This document shows, piece by piece, positions 29,675 through 37,799 of a DNA stretch of 43,382 bases (position 1 is the stretch's first letter; each line of letters opens with the position of its first letter). The stretch covers positions 1-43,382 of the forward strand of contig MDJB01000010.1 of the NCBI GenBank assembly GCA_001752465.1. The letters are read 5' to 3'. This stretch comes from Haemophilus quentini (GTDB lineage: Bacteria; Pseudomonadota; Gammaproteobacteria; Enterobacterales; Pasteurellaceae). A program made the position numbers and the translations under genes. The notes beneath the pieces were generated by a model. It had not been told where the DNA came from and searched no databases. It saw only the letters and a list, made by a program, of their open reading frames with translations.

Positions 29675-31054
29675 TTATTGCTTACGCCAAGTTGTCCCAT
29701 TCGGCCCATCTTCTAATACGATGCCCATAGCGGTAAGCTCATTACGCGCTGCATCTGCGGCAGACCAATCTTTAGCAGCGCGGGCTTCATTGCGTTGTTT
29801 GATGAGTGCTTCAATTTTTGCCACTTCATCATCGTCAGAACCGGCTTGTAAGAATTTTTCTGGATCTTGTTGAAGTAAGCCTAAAATCGCACCCAATTCA
29901 CGTAAACGAGCGGCAAGCCCATTGGCTTTCTCAGCATCTTCTGTTTTTAACTTGTTAATTTCACGCACCATTTCGAATAAAACAGAAAGTGCATTTGGCG
30001 TATTAAAATCATCATCCATTGCTTCACGGAAAGTTGCCACAAAATTTTCTCCGCCAAAAACAACCGCACTTTGATCCGTTCCGCGTAAAGCCGTGTATAA
30101 ACGTTCCAACGCACCTTGCGCTAAATTCAAGTTTTCTTCGCTATAATTGAGCTGGCTACGATAATGTGCCGTTAATAAGAAATAACGTACTGTCTCTGCA
30201 TTATAGTGATTTAATACATCACGAATTGTGAAGAAATTGCCGAGAGATTTCGACATTTTTTCTTTATCCACCATAATCATGCCTGAATGGATCCAATAAT
30301 TCACATATTGGCCGCCATGCGCACAGCAAGATTGTGCAATTTCATTTTCGTGGTGAGGGAACATTAAATCAGAGCCACCACCGTGAATATCAAAATGCTC
30401 GCCAAGCTGTTTGCAGTTCATTGCGGAACATTCAATGTGCCAACCTGGACGACCTGCGCCCCAAGGAGAAGACCAACTTGGTTCGTTTTCTTTCGACATT
30501 TTCCAAAGCACAAAATCCATTGGATTTTTCTTGATTTCATTGATTTCAATACGTGCACCAGCTTGTAATTGCTCAAGATCTTGACGAGATAATTTGCCAT
30601 ATTCTTTGAAGCTTTCTACATCAAACATCACATCGCCATTATCCGCAACATAAGCATGTCCGCGTTTAATTAATTTTTCCACAATTTCAATAATTTCTGG
30701 AATATGATGGGTCGCACGAGGCTCAAAATCAGGACGTAATACATTAAGTGCATCAAAATCTTTATACATTTCCTGCACCATACGATCCACAAGTTGATCG
30801 CAGGTTTCTTTGTTTTCTAACGCACGTTTAATAATTTTATCATCTACGTCCGTAATATTACGCACATAAGTTAAATCGTACCCCAAAGAACGTAAATAAC
30901 GGGCAATCACATCAAAACACACAAAAGTGCGTCCATGACCGATATGACACAAATCATAAACAGTGACGCCACAAACATACATTCCCACTTTATTTTCATG
31001 GATAGGTTTAAAGATTTCTTTTTCTCTCGTTAAGGTATTGAAAATTTTTAGCAT
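29675..31054 (-). CDS. cysS: Cysteinyl-tRNA synthetase
   Basis: This 459-residue class I synthetase charges tRNA-Cys. The start [13 protein letters not shown] (31054) is chosen over an ATG 30 bp upstream because it matches the family N-terminus. Motifs are the zinc cysteine in [11 protein letters not shown] (near 28), the HIGH box (CHIGHGRTF), the second zinc cysteine in WHIECSAM (near 209), HHENEIAQ, and KMSKS ([10 protein letters not shown], near 267). It is divergent from ppiB, and a USS lies between them (31085). A tRNA-Cys gene is at 39237 in this window. Confidence 0.97.
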   Translation of the reverse strand: MLKIFNTLTREKEIFKPIHENKVGMYVCGVTVYDLCHIGHGRTFVCFDVIARYLRSLGYDLTYVRNITDVDDKIIKRALENKETCDQLVDRMVQEMYKDFDALNVLRPDFEPRATHHIPEIIEIVEKLIKRGHAYVADNGDVMFDVESFKEYGKLSRQDLEQLQAGARIEINEIKKNPMDFVLWKMSKENEPSWSSPWGAGRPGWHIECSAMNCKQLGEHFDIHGGGSDLMFPHHENEIAQSCCAHGGQYVNYWIHSGMIMVDKEKMSKSLGNFFTIRDVLNHYNAETVRYFLLTAHYRSQLNYSEENLNLAQGALERLYTALRGTDQSAVVFGGENFVATFREAMDDDFNTPNALSVLFEMVREINKLKTEDAEKANGLAARLRELGAILGLLQQDPEKFLQAGSDDDEVAKIEALIKQRNEARAAKDWSAADAARNELTAMGIVLEDGPNGTTWRKQ

Positions 31055-31156
31055 TTTTAAGCTCGTAAAATGAAATAAAAACAAACCGCACTTTTATAGC
31101 ACTTTTACCTCGATTGTGGAATAATACGACCCTTAATTTTTCAGAAGGAAAACAAA

Positions 31157-31666
31157 ATGGTTACGTTACACACAAACTTTGGCGACATTAAAATTAAATT
31201 GGATTTTGATAAAGCTCCAGTTACAGCAGAAAACTTCTTAAATTACTGCAAAGACGGTTTTTATAATAACACAATTTTTCACCGTGTTATTGATGGCTTT
31301 ATGATTCAAGGCGGCGGTATGGAAAGCGGTATGCGCGAAAAAGCAACTAAAGCACCAATCCAAAATGAAGCGAACAATCGTTTAAGTAACAAACGTGGAA
31401 CCATTGCAATGGCTCGCACTTCAGATCCACATTCAGCGACAGCACAATTTTTCATTAACGTGGCAGATAATGATTTCTTAAATTATCGTTCAAAAGAAAT
31501 GTTTGGTCACGAAGTCGTTCAAGAATGGGGCTATGCAGTATTTGGCGAAGTAGTAGAAGGGATGGATGTTGTTGATAAAATCAAAAAAGTGAAAACCGGC
31601 AACAAAGGCTTTCATCAAGATGTTCCAACTGAAGATGTAGTGATTACATCAGTTTCAGTAGAATAA
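31157..31666 (+). CDS. ppiB: Peptidyl-prolyl cis-trans isomerase B (cytosolic cyclophilin)
   Basis: This 169-residue cyclophilin accelerates proline isomerisation. There is no signal peptide, so it is the cytoplasmic form. The active-site arginine ([15 protein letters not shown], near 43) and [12 protein letters not shown] are present. An AGAAGGA ribosome site precedes the ATG. A strong terminator follows at once, so it is probably monocistronic. Confidence 0.96.
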   Translation: MVTLHTNFGDIKIKLDFDKAPVTAENFLNYCKDGFYNNTIFHRVIDGFMIQGGGMESGMREKATKAPIQNEANNRLSNKRGTIAMARTSDPHSATAQFFINVADNDFLNYRSKEMFGHEVVQEWGYAVFGEVVEGMDVVDKIKKVKTGNKGFHQDVPTEDVVITSVSVE

Positions 31667-31671
31667 TTGTG

Positions 31672-31698
31672 AATGGCGGATAAATTCCGCCATTTTTT
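31672..31698 (+). terminator. ppiB terminator
   Basis: AATGGCGGA pairs perfectly with TCCGCCATT around a 5-base loop, with six T residues at the end. Confidence 0.9.
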
Positions 31699-31720
31699 AT
31701 CGACCTAAAGGAAAATGCAC

Positions 31721-32509
31721 ATGCCTTTCTTCGACACTCACACGCATCTCGATTATCTCCAACAATTTACTGGAGAGCCTTTGTCACAGCTTGTTGATAA
31801 TGCTAAGCAAGCCGATGTGCAAAAAATACTGATTGTGGCGGTGAAAGAAGCTGATTTTAAAACAATCCAAAATATGACCGCACTTTTTCCTAATAATCTG
31901 TGCTATGGGCTTGGGCTCCATCCTCTTTATATTCAAGAACACGCCGAAAATGATTTGATGCTGTTAGAACAAGCCTTAAAAAATCGTGATGCAAATTGCA
32001 CAGCAGTGGCAGAAATTGGTTTGGAACGTGCGATTCCCAATTTGCTCACCGATGAACTTTGGGCAAAACAATGTCATTTTTTTGAAAGCCAACTTTATTT
32101 GGCAAAGCAATTTAATTTACCCGTCAATATTCACAGTCGAAAAACCCATGATCAAATTTTTACTTTTTTAAAACGTATTCCATTATCTAAACTTGGCGTG
32201 GTACACGGTTTTTCAGGCAGCTACGATCAAGCAAAACGCTTTGTTGATTTAGGCTATCAAATCGGAGTTGGCGGCACCATCACTTATGAACGCGCCAATA
32301 AAACTCGTCAAGCGATTGCAAAACTACCACTTGATTCCTTAGTGTTGGAAACAGACAGTCCTGATATGCCTGTATTTGGTTTTCAAGGGCAACCTAATCG
32401 ACCAGAGCGTATTGTGGAAAGTTTTAAAGCTCTTTGCGCCTTAAGAAATGAGCCCGCAGAATTGATTAAAAAAGTCACATGGGAAAATGCTTGCCAAATT
32501 TTTTCTTGA
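31721..32509 (+). CDS. TatD-family metal-dependent hydrolase (YjjV type)
   Basis: This 262-residue TIM-barrel hydrolase has the TatD metal motifs: DTHTHLD at the N-terminus, AEIGLE (near 92), NIHSRK (near 130), VHGFSGS (near 155) and LETDSPDMP (near 205). Family members are probable deoxyribonucleases. It resembles E. coli YjjV more than TatD. Two in-frame ATGs (31715 and 31721) share one AAAGGA site; the second gives the usual family start MPFFDTHTH. It matches, from memory, HI0081. Confidence 0.9.
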   Translation: MPFFDTHTHLDYLQQFTGEPLSQLVDNAKQADVQKILIVAVKEADFKTIQNMTALFPNNLCYGLGLHPLYIQEHAENDLMLLEQALKNRDANCTAVAEIGLERAIPNLLTDELWAKQCHFFESQLYLAKQFNLPVNIHSRKTHDQIFTFLKRIPLSKLGVVHGFSGSYDQAKRFVDLGYQIGVGGTITYERANKTRQAIAKLPLDSLVLETDSPDMPVFGFQGQPNRPERIVESFKALCALRNEPAELIKKVTWENACQIFS

Positions 32510-32620
32510 TCCACGTCACATTACTGAAATTATTTTGAATTAAATACTAGAAAAAAGAAACTGAGCATAATAATATCCGCCTCGTAGAAAGTTTTTCTCA
32601 ACACACAATAAGGATATATT

Positions 32621-33748
32621 ATGTCGCAAATCTATACTCAGGTGAGAAAGTTAGCGGAACAGTTTATTGAGCCTTACGCCGACGAACTCGATCAAAAAAA
32701 AGAATTTCCTGTTCAGGCATTTAAGGAGTTAGGTAAAGCCAGTTGGTTTTCACTTTTAATTCCGAAAGAATACGGCGGAATGGGATTAACCCTAAAAGAA
32801 CATGCTGAAGTCTGCATGGCGTTAGCTGAAAGTTCAGCCTCTGCTGGTCTCTGTTATATGATGAGTAACGTTGCAGTGAATTGTTTAAATCTATTCGGCA
32901 GCGATCAACTCAAACAAAAAATCTTTTCTGATATTGTTCAAAATCAAACCTTTGCCGCACTCGCCTATAGTGAATTAGGCACAGGTACTCACTTCTATAT
33001 TACCGATGCAACCGCACAATTTAATGCTAAACATGCAGTATTCAATGGCTTAAAATCCATGGTGACATCGGGCAATTATGCTTCTTATTATTTAGCGCTT
33101 TTGCCTTCCGAAAATGGTGAAACTATTGATAACTGGGTGCTTCCACTTGGTACTCAAGGCTTAACTTTTGAAGCCGATAGCTGGAATGGCTTAGGTATGC
33201 GTAGCAATGTCTCTTGCTTTATGCGAATGACCGATATGCCATTAGATCGTAGCTGGCGTATTGGTGAAGTTGGCACAGGCGCAGAACAAGTATTTGGTGG
33301 CATTGCACCCGCCTTTATTTGTGGCTTGGCAGCTGTTTATAGTGGCGTATGTAAAGCCGTGCTTACTGAGGCAATTAAACATTCAGCACACCGTAAATAC
33401 ACATCTGGCACATCATTAGCAGAAATCGAAACCGTGCAAATTCACTTAGCTAAAATCTATGCAAACACAAACGCTGCTGTATGTGCTACGCGTGATGCGG
33501 CTCGTGCAGCCACAGAAGGTGATGCAGATGCATTGGCTAAATTATTAGCTGCCCGAATTCTCGCGAGCGAAAACGCGATTACCCTTGCACAAATTGGCAT
33601 GCGTATTGGCGGTGGCAAGGCCTATAACAAAATGGGACCAATGGAACGCTATTTACGCGATGCATTAGCAAGCCAAGTGATGGCGCCAAGTGTCGATGTG
33701 CTAAATATTTGGCTAGGTAAAGCCATTACAGGTCAACAAATTCCATAA
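32621..33748 (+). CDS. Acyl-CoA dehydrogenase-fold flavoprotein, atypical
   Basis: This 375-residue protein has the three-domain acyl-CoA dehydrogenase layout: an N-terminal helical domain, a middle beta domain (YSELGTGTHFYITDA, near 125; SWNGLGMRSNVS near 190), and a C-terminal helical domain (RKYTSGTSLAEIETVQIHLAKI; GGGKAYNKMGPMERYLRDA). Where medium-chain dehydrogenases carry the catalytic Glu in YEGT, this protein has APSV (QVMAPSVDVLNIW). At the alternative helix-G position it has Ile. It therefore probably lacks classical dehydrogenase chemistry and may be closer to flavin-dependent monooxygenases of the fold (DszC/SfnB-like). It is the first gene of a four-gene unit. An AAGGA ribosome site precedes the ATG. 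Confidence 0.82.
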   Translation: MSQIYTQVRKLAEQFIEPYADELDQKKEFPVQAFKELGKASWFSLLIPKEYGGMGLTLKEHAEVCMALAESSASAGLCYMMSNVAVNCLNLFGSDQLKQKIFSDIVQNQTFAALAYSELGTGTHFYITDATAQFNAKHAVFNGLKSMVTSGNYASYYLALLPSENGETIDNWVLPLGTQGLTFEADSWNGLGMRSNVSCFMRMTDMPLDRSWRIGEVGTGAEQVFGGIAPAFICGLAAVYSGVCKAVLTEAIKHSAHRKYTSGTSLAEIETVQIHLAKIYANTNAAVCATRDAARAATEGDADALAKLLAARILASENAITLAQIGMRIGGGKAYNKMGPMERYLRDALASQVMAPSVDVLNIWLGKAITGQQIP

Positions 33749-33761
33749 AGTGCGGTGAAAA

Positions 33762-34568
33762 ATGAGTGAAAAATTAAAAATTGGGGCGGTAATCTACGCC
33801 CCACAAGTGACAGTGATTTGGGGCATTATTGCAAACTTTTTCGAAAAAGAAGGCTTCCCTATTGAACCCGTGTATTTCAAAGACTATAAAGGGCAAGTTG
33901 ATGCGTTACTCAATAATGAAATTGATGTAGCGTGGAACTCTCCCCTAGCTTGGTTAGATGGTTACTTACGTAGTGGCGGTAAAACCTTAAATGGTGCAAT
34001 GCGTGATACCGACCAAGATCGTCAAAGCTATTTAGTTGTAAATGATCCAAACATCCAATCTATTGAAGATTTAAAAAATAAAACTATTGCTTTTGGTGCA
34101 ATTGATTCCCCACAAGCGCGGTTAATTCCAATCAAGTTTTTACATCAACATGGCTTGGAATTTGATCAAGATTATGTAGAAAAACGCTTTGATGTGGGTG
34201 TTGGTTTGCACGGCGATCATGTAGGCGGTGAATTAGATGCAGCCAATGCATTAAAAGATCGTCAAGTCGCGGCAACATGGATGTTAGATTTCAACTTTGA
34301 ACGTTGGACAAAAGATGGCACGCTCGATCCTGCAACAGTTCGAGTACTCGCAAAAACACCATCATTTGACCATTGTATTTTCAGTGGACGCGTGGGATTA
34401 GATGAAACCAAATTCAATGCATTCACCGAAACCTTGTTCAAAATGGATTACAACAATCCAGAACATAAAGAAATGATGGATTTGGAAGGATTAAAACGTT
34501 GGGTTGCGGGCAGAACAAAAGGTTTTGCTCAATTACAAGCTGCCAATGAATATTTAAAATTCTTTTAA
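33762..34568 (+). CDS. PhnD-like type 2 periplasmic-binding-fold protein without signal peptide
   Basis: The 268-residue protein has the PhnD / phosphonate-binding family pattern: KIGAVIYAPQVTVIWG, VDALLNNEIDVAWNSPLAWL (residues about 48-67), IEDLKNKTIAFGAIDSPQARLIP and DRQVAATWMLDFNF. It begins MSEKLKIG with no signal peptide or lipobox, so it should be cytoplasmic. No ABC permease or ATPase gene is nearby. It may bind a small ligand as a sensor or enzyme, but this is inference. It lies 13 bp after the flavoprotein, and the gap carries a USS. Confidence 0.78.
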   Translation: MSEKLKIGAVIYAPQVTVIWGIIANFFEKEGFPIEPVYFKDYKGQVDALLNNEIDVAWNSPLAWLDGYLRSGGKTLNGAMRDTDQDRQSYLVVNDPNIQSIEDLKNKTIAFGAIDSPQARLIPIKFLHQHGLEFDQDYVEKRFDVGVGLHGDHVGGELDAANALKDRQVAATWMLDFNFERWTKDGTLDPATVRVLAKTPSFDHCIFSGRVGLDETKFNAFTETLFKMDYNNPEHKEMMDLEGLKRWVAGRTKGFAQLQAANEYLKFF

Positions 34569-34580
34569 GATCAATATGTC

Positions 34581-34609
34581 ATGATGGGCGTGTAATAAAC
34601 GCCCATCAT
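34581..34609 (+). promoter_or_regulatory. Perfect 11-bp hairpin between the PhnD-like and MetE-like genes
   Basis: ATGATGGGCGT pairs with ACGCCCATCAT around a 7-base loop. It ends 12 bp before the next ATG. There is no T run at once after it (TGTGGATTTTC), so it may be an attenuator, an RNA-stability element or a weak terminator. Confidence 0.5.
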
Positions 34610-34621
34610 TGTGGATTTTCT

Positions 34622-35791
34622 ATGAAACCTTTCACAACGTCCCTTTTAGGCTCAATGCCTCGTAGCCAAGCACTTTTGATGGCGCGTAAAAAGCACGCAC
34701 TAGGCAAAATAACCACTGCAGAGCTTGAGCAAATCGTTGTTCAAGAAACGAAACAAATTGTCGAACTTCAACAACGAACTGGCATTGATATCATCACTAG
34801 CGGTGAATTACTTCGCGACAATTACCTTTCTTTTATTGCACAAAAAATTCAAGGCGCGACCTTAATGAGCATGAGTGAAATGCTCGATCACATTAAAGAA
34901 AAGCAAATTTTTGAGTCAATGCTAGAAACCTTGGATGTTCCCGCACTCTCCATAAAAAATGCGATTTGCGTAGGGAAAATCAGTTACAAACAATCTTTAG
35001 TAGCAGATGAAATGCTACTACTGAAAAATCTAACCAAGCAACCAATTAAAGCAACCTTGCCAGGGTCTTACTTAATGGCTCGCTCCATGTGGCTTTCGCC
35101 TGTGTCAGGGCAACATTATTCATCAAAAGAAGAAATGGCAAAAGATGTTGTTGCTATCTTAAAGCAAGAAATTGATCATTTATGTGAGCTAGGCGTAAGT
35201 GTTGTTCAATTTGATGAGCCTGTTTTGACAGAAATTATTTTTAGCCACCATCAAACTCGTTCATTTATGTGTGCCGCGTTAAGCGAAAAACAAGATTTTG
35301 CAGCGGAACTACAGTTTGCGAAAAGTTTAATTACTCAAATCTTTGAGTATGCAAGAAATAAAAATATCAAAACCGCACTACATGTATGCCGTGGCAACTG
35401 GAGCAAAGATGAAAGCGTATTACTGCGCGGGCCTTATACATCATTAGTGGATTTATTTGAATCGGCATTACCTGATATTTTAATGCTCGAATTTTCTACA
35501 CCAAGAGCGGGAGAATTAAGTTCGTTATTAGAAAGTAAAATCTTAAGGCAAAAATGTATTTTAGGCTTAGGCGTCATCAATCCTCGTTCTGATGAAGTGG
35601 AAACCGTAGATCAGATTGTTCAACGAGCAGAAAAAGCCTTAAATTACCTTCCACCAGAGCAAATTTGGCTAAATCCAGATTGTGGATTTGCCACTTTTTC
35701 TAACCGCCCTTTAAATGGATTTGCCATTATTGAAGCCAAACTCAAGGTATTAAATGAGGCAAAATCAATATTGAGAGAACGTTATGTATAA
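34622..35791 (+). CDS. Single-domain MetE-type (core-MetE) zinc methyltransferase
   Basis: This 389-residue protein corresponds to the C-terminal catalytic barrel of cobalamin-independent methionine synthase, without the N-terminal half (full MetE is about 755 residues). It begins TTSLLGSMPRS, like the MetE barrel start. All four zinc-site residues are visible: His and Cys in ALHVCRGNW, Glu in LMLEFSTPRAGE, and Cys in LNPDCGFATF. VVQFDEPVL is the substrate-site motif. It probably transfers a methyl group to homocysteine or a related thiol; the donor is unknown and need not be folate polyglutamate. It overlaps the next gene by 8 bp. Confidence 0.85.
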   Translation: MKPFTTSLLGSMPRSQALLMARKKHALGKITTAELEQIVVQETKQIVELQQRTGIDIITSGELLRDNYLSFIAQKIQGATLMSMSEMLDHIKEKQIFESMLETLDVPALSIKNAICVGKISYKQSLVADEMLLLKNLTKQPIKATLPGSYLMARSMWLSPVSGQHYSSKEEMAKDVVAILKQEIDHLCELGVSVVQFDEPVLTEIIFSHHQTRSFMCAALSEKQDFAAELQFAKSLITQIFEYARNKNIKTALHVCRGNWSKDESVLLRGPYTSLVDLFESALPDILMLEFSTPRAGELSSLLESKILRQKCILGLGVINPRSDEVETVDQIVQRAEKALNYLPPEQIWLNPDCGFATFSNRPLNGFAIIEAKLKVLNEAKSILRERYV

Positions 35792-36248
35792 CGTACCTGA
35801 AAGTGAATGTTTTACAGCGAAATATCGAGCCGTATTACGCGGAGAAGAAATTAAATTATTCACTCCGAATGACAGCATTTCTCTCTATTCACAGGTCAAT
35901 TTCGATAACCAATCGTTACAAAAAAGTGCGGTAGATTATTTTGCTGTTTCTATTTTAGGGGGCATTTTGAGCAGTATAAAAGCACATTTTGCTCAACAAC
36001 GAGCCGATATTGTAGAAATGGAAGGAAAAATTTGGCTCAATCTCGCCAATCCTTTAACCTTACTGGGTGTTCGCGGCTATAGTGAGCAGCCTGTCATTAA
36101 TGACGGAAAAATTAAAATTTTTATTTCATCAGATTTAACCGATGATATCTTCACACAACTCACACAAAACGCATTACACTGTTGTTTTATTTACAACACG
36201 ATAACCAAAGCCTTTCCTTTAAATATAGAATTTGAGCAAGTGCTTTGA
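35784..36248 (+). CDS. OsmC-like protein
   Basis: This 154-residue protein resembles the OsmC/Ohr fold: an N-terminal beta region, a central helix (AVDYFAVSILGGILSSIKAH, near 50-69) and a C-terminal helix-strand (NALHCCFIYNTITKAFPLNIEFE). Peroxidatic OsmC proteins have a Cys in the central helix; here that position reads LGGIL, so only the C-terminal Cys (CC, near 134) remains. It is therefore unlikely to be a normal organic hydroperoxide reductase. The start overlaps the end of the MetE-like gene by 8 bp, so the two are translationally coupled. A USS lies within it (35924). Confidence 0.68.
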   Translation: MYNVPESECFTAKYRAVLRGEEIKLFTPNDSISLYSQVNFDNQSLQKSAVDYFAVSILGGILSSIKAHFAQQRADIVEMEGKIWLNLANPLTLLGVRGYSEQPVINDGKIKIFISSDLTDDIFTQLTQNALHCCFIYNTITKAFPLNIEFEQVL

Positions 36249-36280
36249 TTCTCATTAAGTCGTTCATCTAAATTTCAGAC

Positions 36281-36307
36281 AAAAAAATTGCCCCATTAAG
36301 GGGCAAT
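36281..36307 (-). terminator. trxA terminator, possibly bidirectional
   Basis: ATTGCCCC pairs with GGGGCAAT around a 5-base loop. On the minus strand it is followed by seven T residues. On the plus strand it could also end the OsmC-like transcript, with a weaker tail. Confidence 0.88.
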
Positions 36308-36348
36308 CTTATCAATGCTCTAAAGTTACTTATAACTTTAAGCAACGA

Positions 36349-36672
36349 TTAAATATGTTGGTTAATGAAGTTAGTCAATTGAGTTTTTGGTAATGCGCCA
36401 ACTTGAGTTGCAACAACTTGACCATTTTTAATCAATAATAATGTTGGGATACTACGAACACCAAATTGTGCTGGTGTTGCTTGGTTGTCATCCACATTCA
36501 TTTTCACGATTTTAACTTTACCTGCAAATTCAGGCGTAAGTTCATCTAACACTGGTGCAATCATTTTGCAAGGTCCACACCAAGGTGCCCAAAAGTCTAA
36601 TAAAACGGGGATATCTGAATTAACTACAACACTTTCAAAATCTGCGTCATTAATGTGTAATACTTCGCTCAT
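36349..36672 (-). CDS. trxA: Thioredoxin 1
   Basis: This 107-residue thioredoxin reduces protein disulfides. The active site is [10 protein letters not shown] (residues 27-36), and the cis-proline motif is [12 protein letters not shown] (near 74). No signal peptide is present, so it is cytosolic. It converges on the OsmC-like unit and has its own terminator. A USS lies in its upstream region (36730). Confidence 0.97.
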   Translation of the reverse strand: MSEVLHINDADFESVVVNSDIPVLLDFWAPWCGPCKMIAPVLDELTPEFAGKVKIVKMNVDDNQATPAQFGVRSIPTLLLIKNGQVVATQVGALPKTQLTNFINQHI

Positions 36673-36791
36673 TTTGTTTTCCTTATTTTGTGAATGGAAT
36701 CCCTATATAAGGGCTTTATTTAAACTTACAAGTGCGGTGCAGAATAACATCGTTTTAAAAAATGTAAACTAATCGTTTTAATTGCCAAAAG

Positions 36792-37787
36792 CTAAGACGG
36801 CAAAACAATATTTTCACACACTTTGCCCGATTTCAATTTATAAATATTTGATAAGGTCACGTCCGCAATATTCGTTAGTGCCTCTTCAGTTAAAAATGCT
36901 TGGTGACCTGTTAGCAATACATTATGGCAAGAAGATAAACGGCGGAAAATATCATCTTGAATCACTTCGTTAGACTTATCTTCAAAGAACAAATCTCGTT
37001 CATTCTCGTAAACGTCCATACCTAACGCCCCGATTTTACGCTGTTTTAACGCATCAATTGCAGCTTGGGTATCAATCAAAGAGCCGCGGCTCGTATTCAC
37101 GATCATTACGCCATCTTTCATTTTTGCAAAAGCTTCGCGATTTAATAAATGATAGTTTTCTGGCATTGCTGGGCAATGAAGTGTAATGACATGGGATTTA
37201 GCATACAGCTCATCTAATTCAACATATTGTCCACCCAATTCTTCTACCACTGGATTTTTAAAAGGATCGTACGCCAAGATATTCATGCCAAAACCTTTCA
37301 GAATACGCATCACCGCAATCCCAATTTTACCCGTTCCGATTACGCCGACCGTGCGTCCGTGCATATTGAACCCAATTAGCCCCTCAAGAGAGAAATTCGC
37401 TTCTCGAGTACGCTGATAAGCACGATGAATTCGACGGTTCAGTGTCATCATCAAACCGATGGTATGTTCTGCTACCGCTTCAGGCGAATAAGCTGGAACC
37501 CGTACAACTTGAATGCCTAATTCTTGAGCGGCTTTTAAATCAACATTATTAAAACCCGCACAGCGCAAAGCCACGATTTTCACACCAAGTGCGGCTAATT
37601 TTTCTAATACTTTTCGGCTACCATTATCATTCACGAAAATGCATACTACTTCGCAATGTTCTGCCAAACGCGCGGTGCTCTCATTCAACATAAAATCAAA
37701 AAATTCTAAATAGAAATTATATTTCGCGTTAATGAGCTCAATATATTTTCTGTCATAGCTTTTCGTGCTATAGATTGCAATTTTCAT
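36792..37787 (-). CDS. ldhA: D-lactate dehydrogenase (fermentative, NAD-dependent)
   Basis: The 331-residue D-2-hydroxyacid dehydrogenase starts MKIAIYSTKSYDRKY at the ATG 37787, with GGAG seven bases upstream. An upstream TTG (37799) is part of that ribosome site. It has the NAD-binding GVIGTGKIGIAVMRIL (near 146), YDPF, the catalytic arginine (NTSRGSLID, near 231) and histidine (LLTGHQAFLTEEAL, near 295). It reduces pyruvate to D-lactate. It follows the metB stop by 12 bp and is probably in the same transcript. Confidence 0.93.
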   Translation of the reverse strand: MKIAIYSTKSYDRKYIELINAKYNFYLEFFDFMLNESTARLAEHCEVVCIFVNDNGSRKVLEKLAALGVKIVALRCAGFNNVDLKAAQELGIQVVRVPAYSPEAVAEHTIGLMMTLNRRIHRAYQRTREANFSLEGLIGFNMHGRTVGVIGTGKIGIAVMRILKGFGMNILAYDPFKNPVVEELGGQYVELDELYAKSHVITLHCPAMPENYHLLNREAFAKMKDGVMIVNTSRGSLIDTQAAIDALKQRKIGALGMDVYENERDLFFEDKSNEVIQDDIFRRLSSCHNVLLTGHQAFLTEEALTNIADVTLSNIYKLKSGKVCENIVLPS

Positions 37788-37799
37788 GGTTTGCTCCAA

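Noticed and set aside
32510-32620. SAM, cobalamin or other riboswitch upstream of the four-gene unit
   Set aside because: The 111-bp leader is too short for a cobalamin riboswitch and has only a weak AGAAA/TTTCT hairpin.
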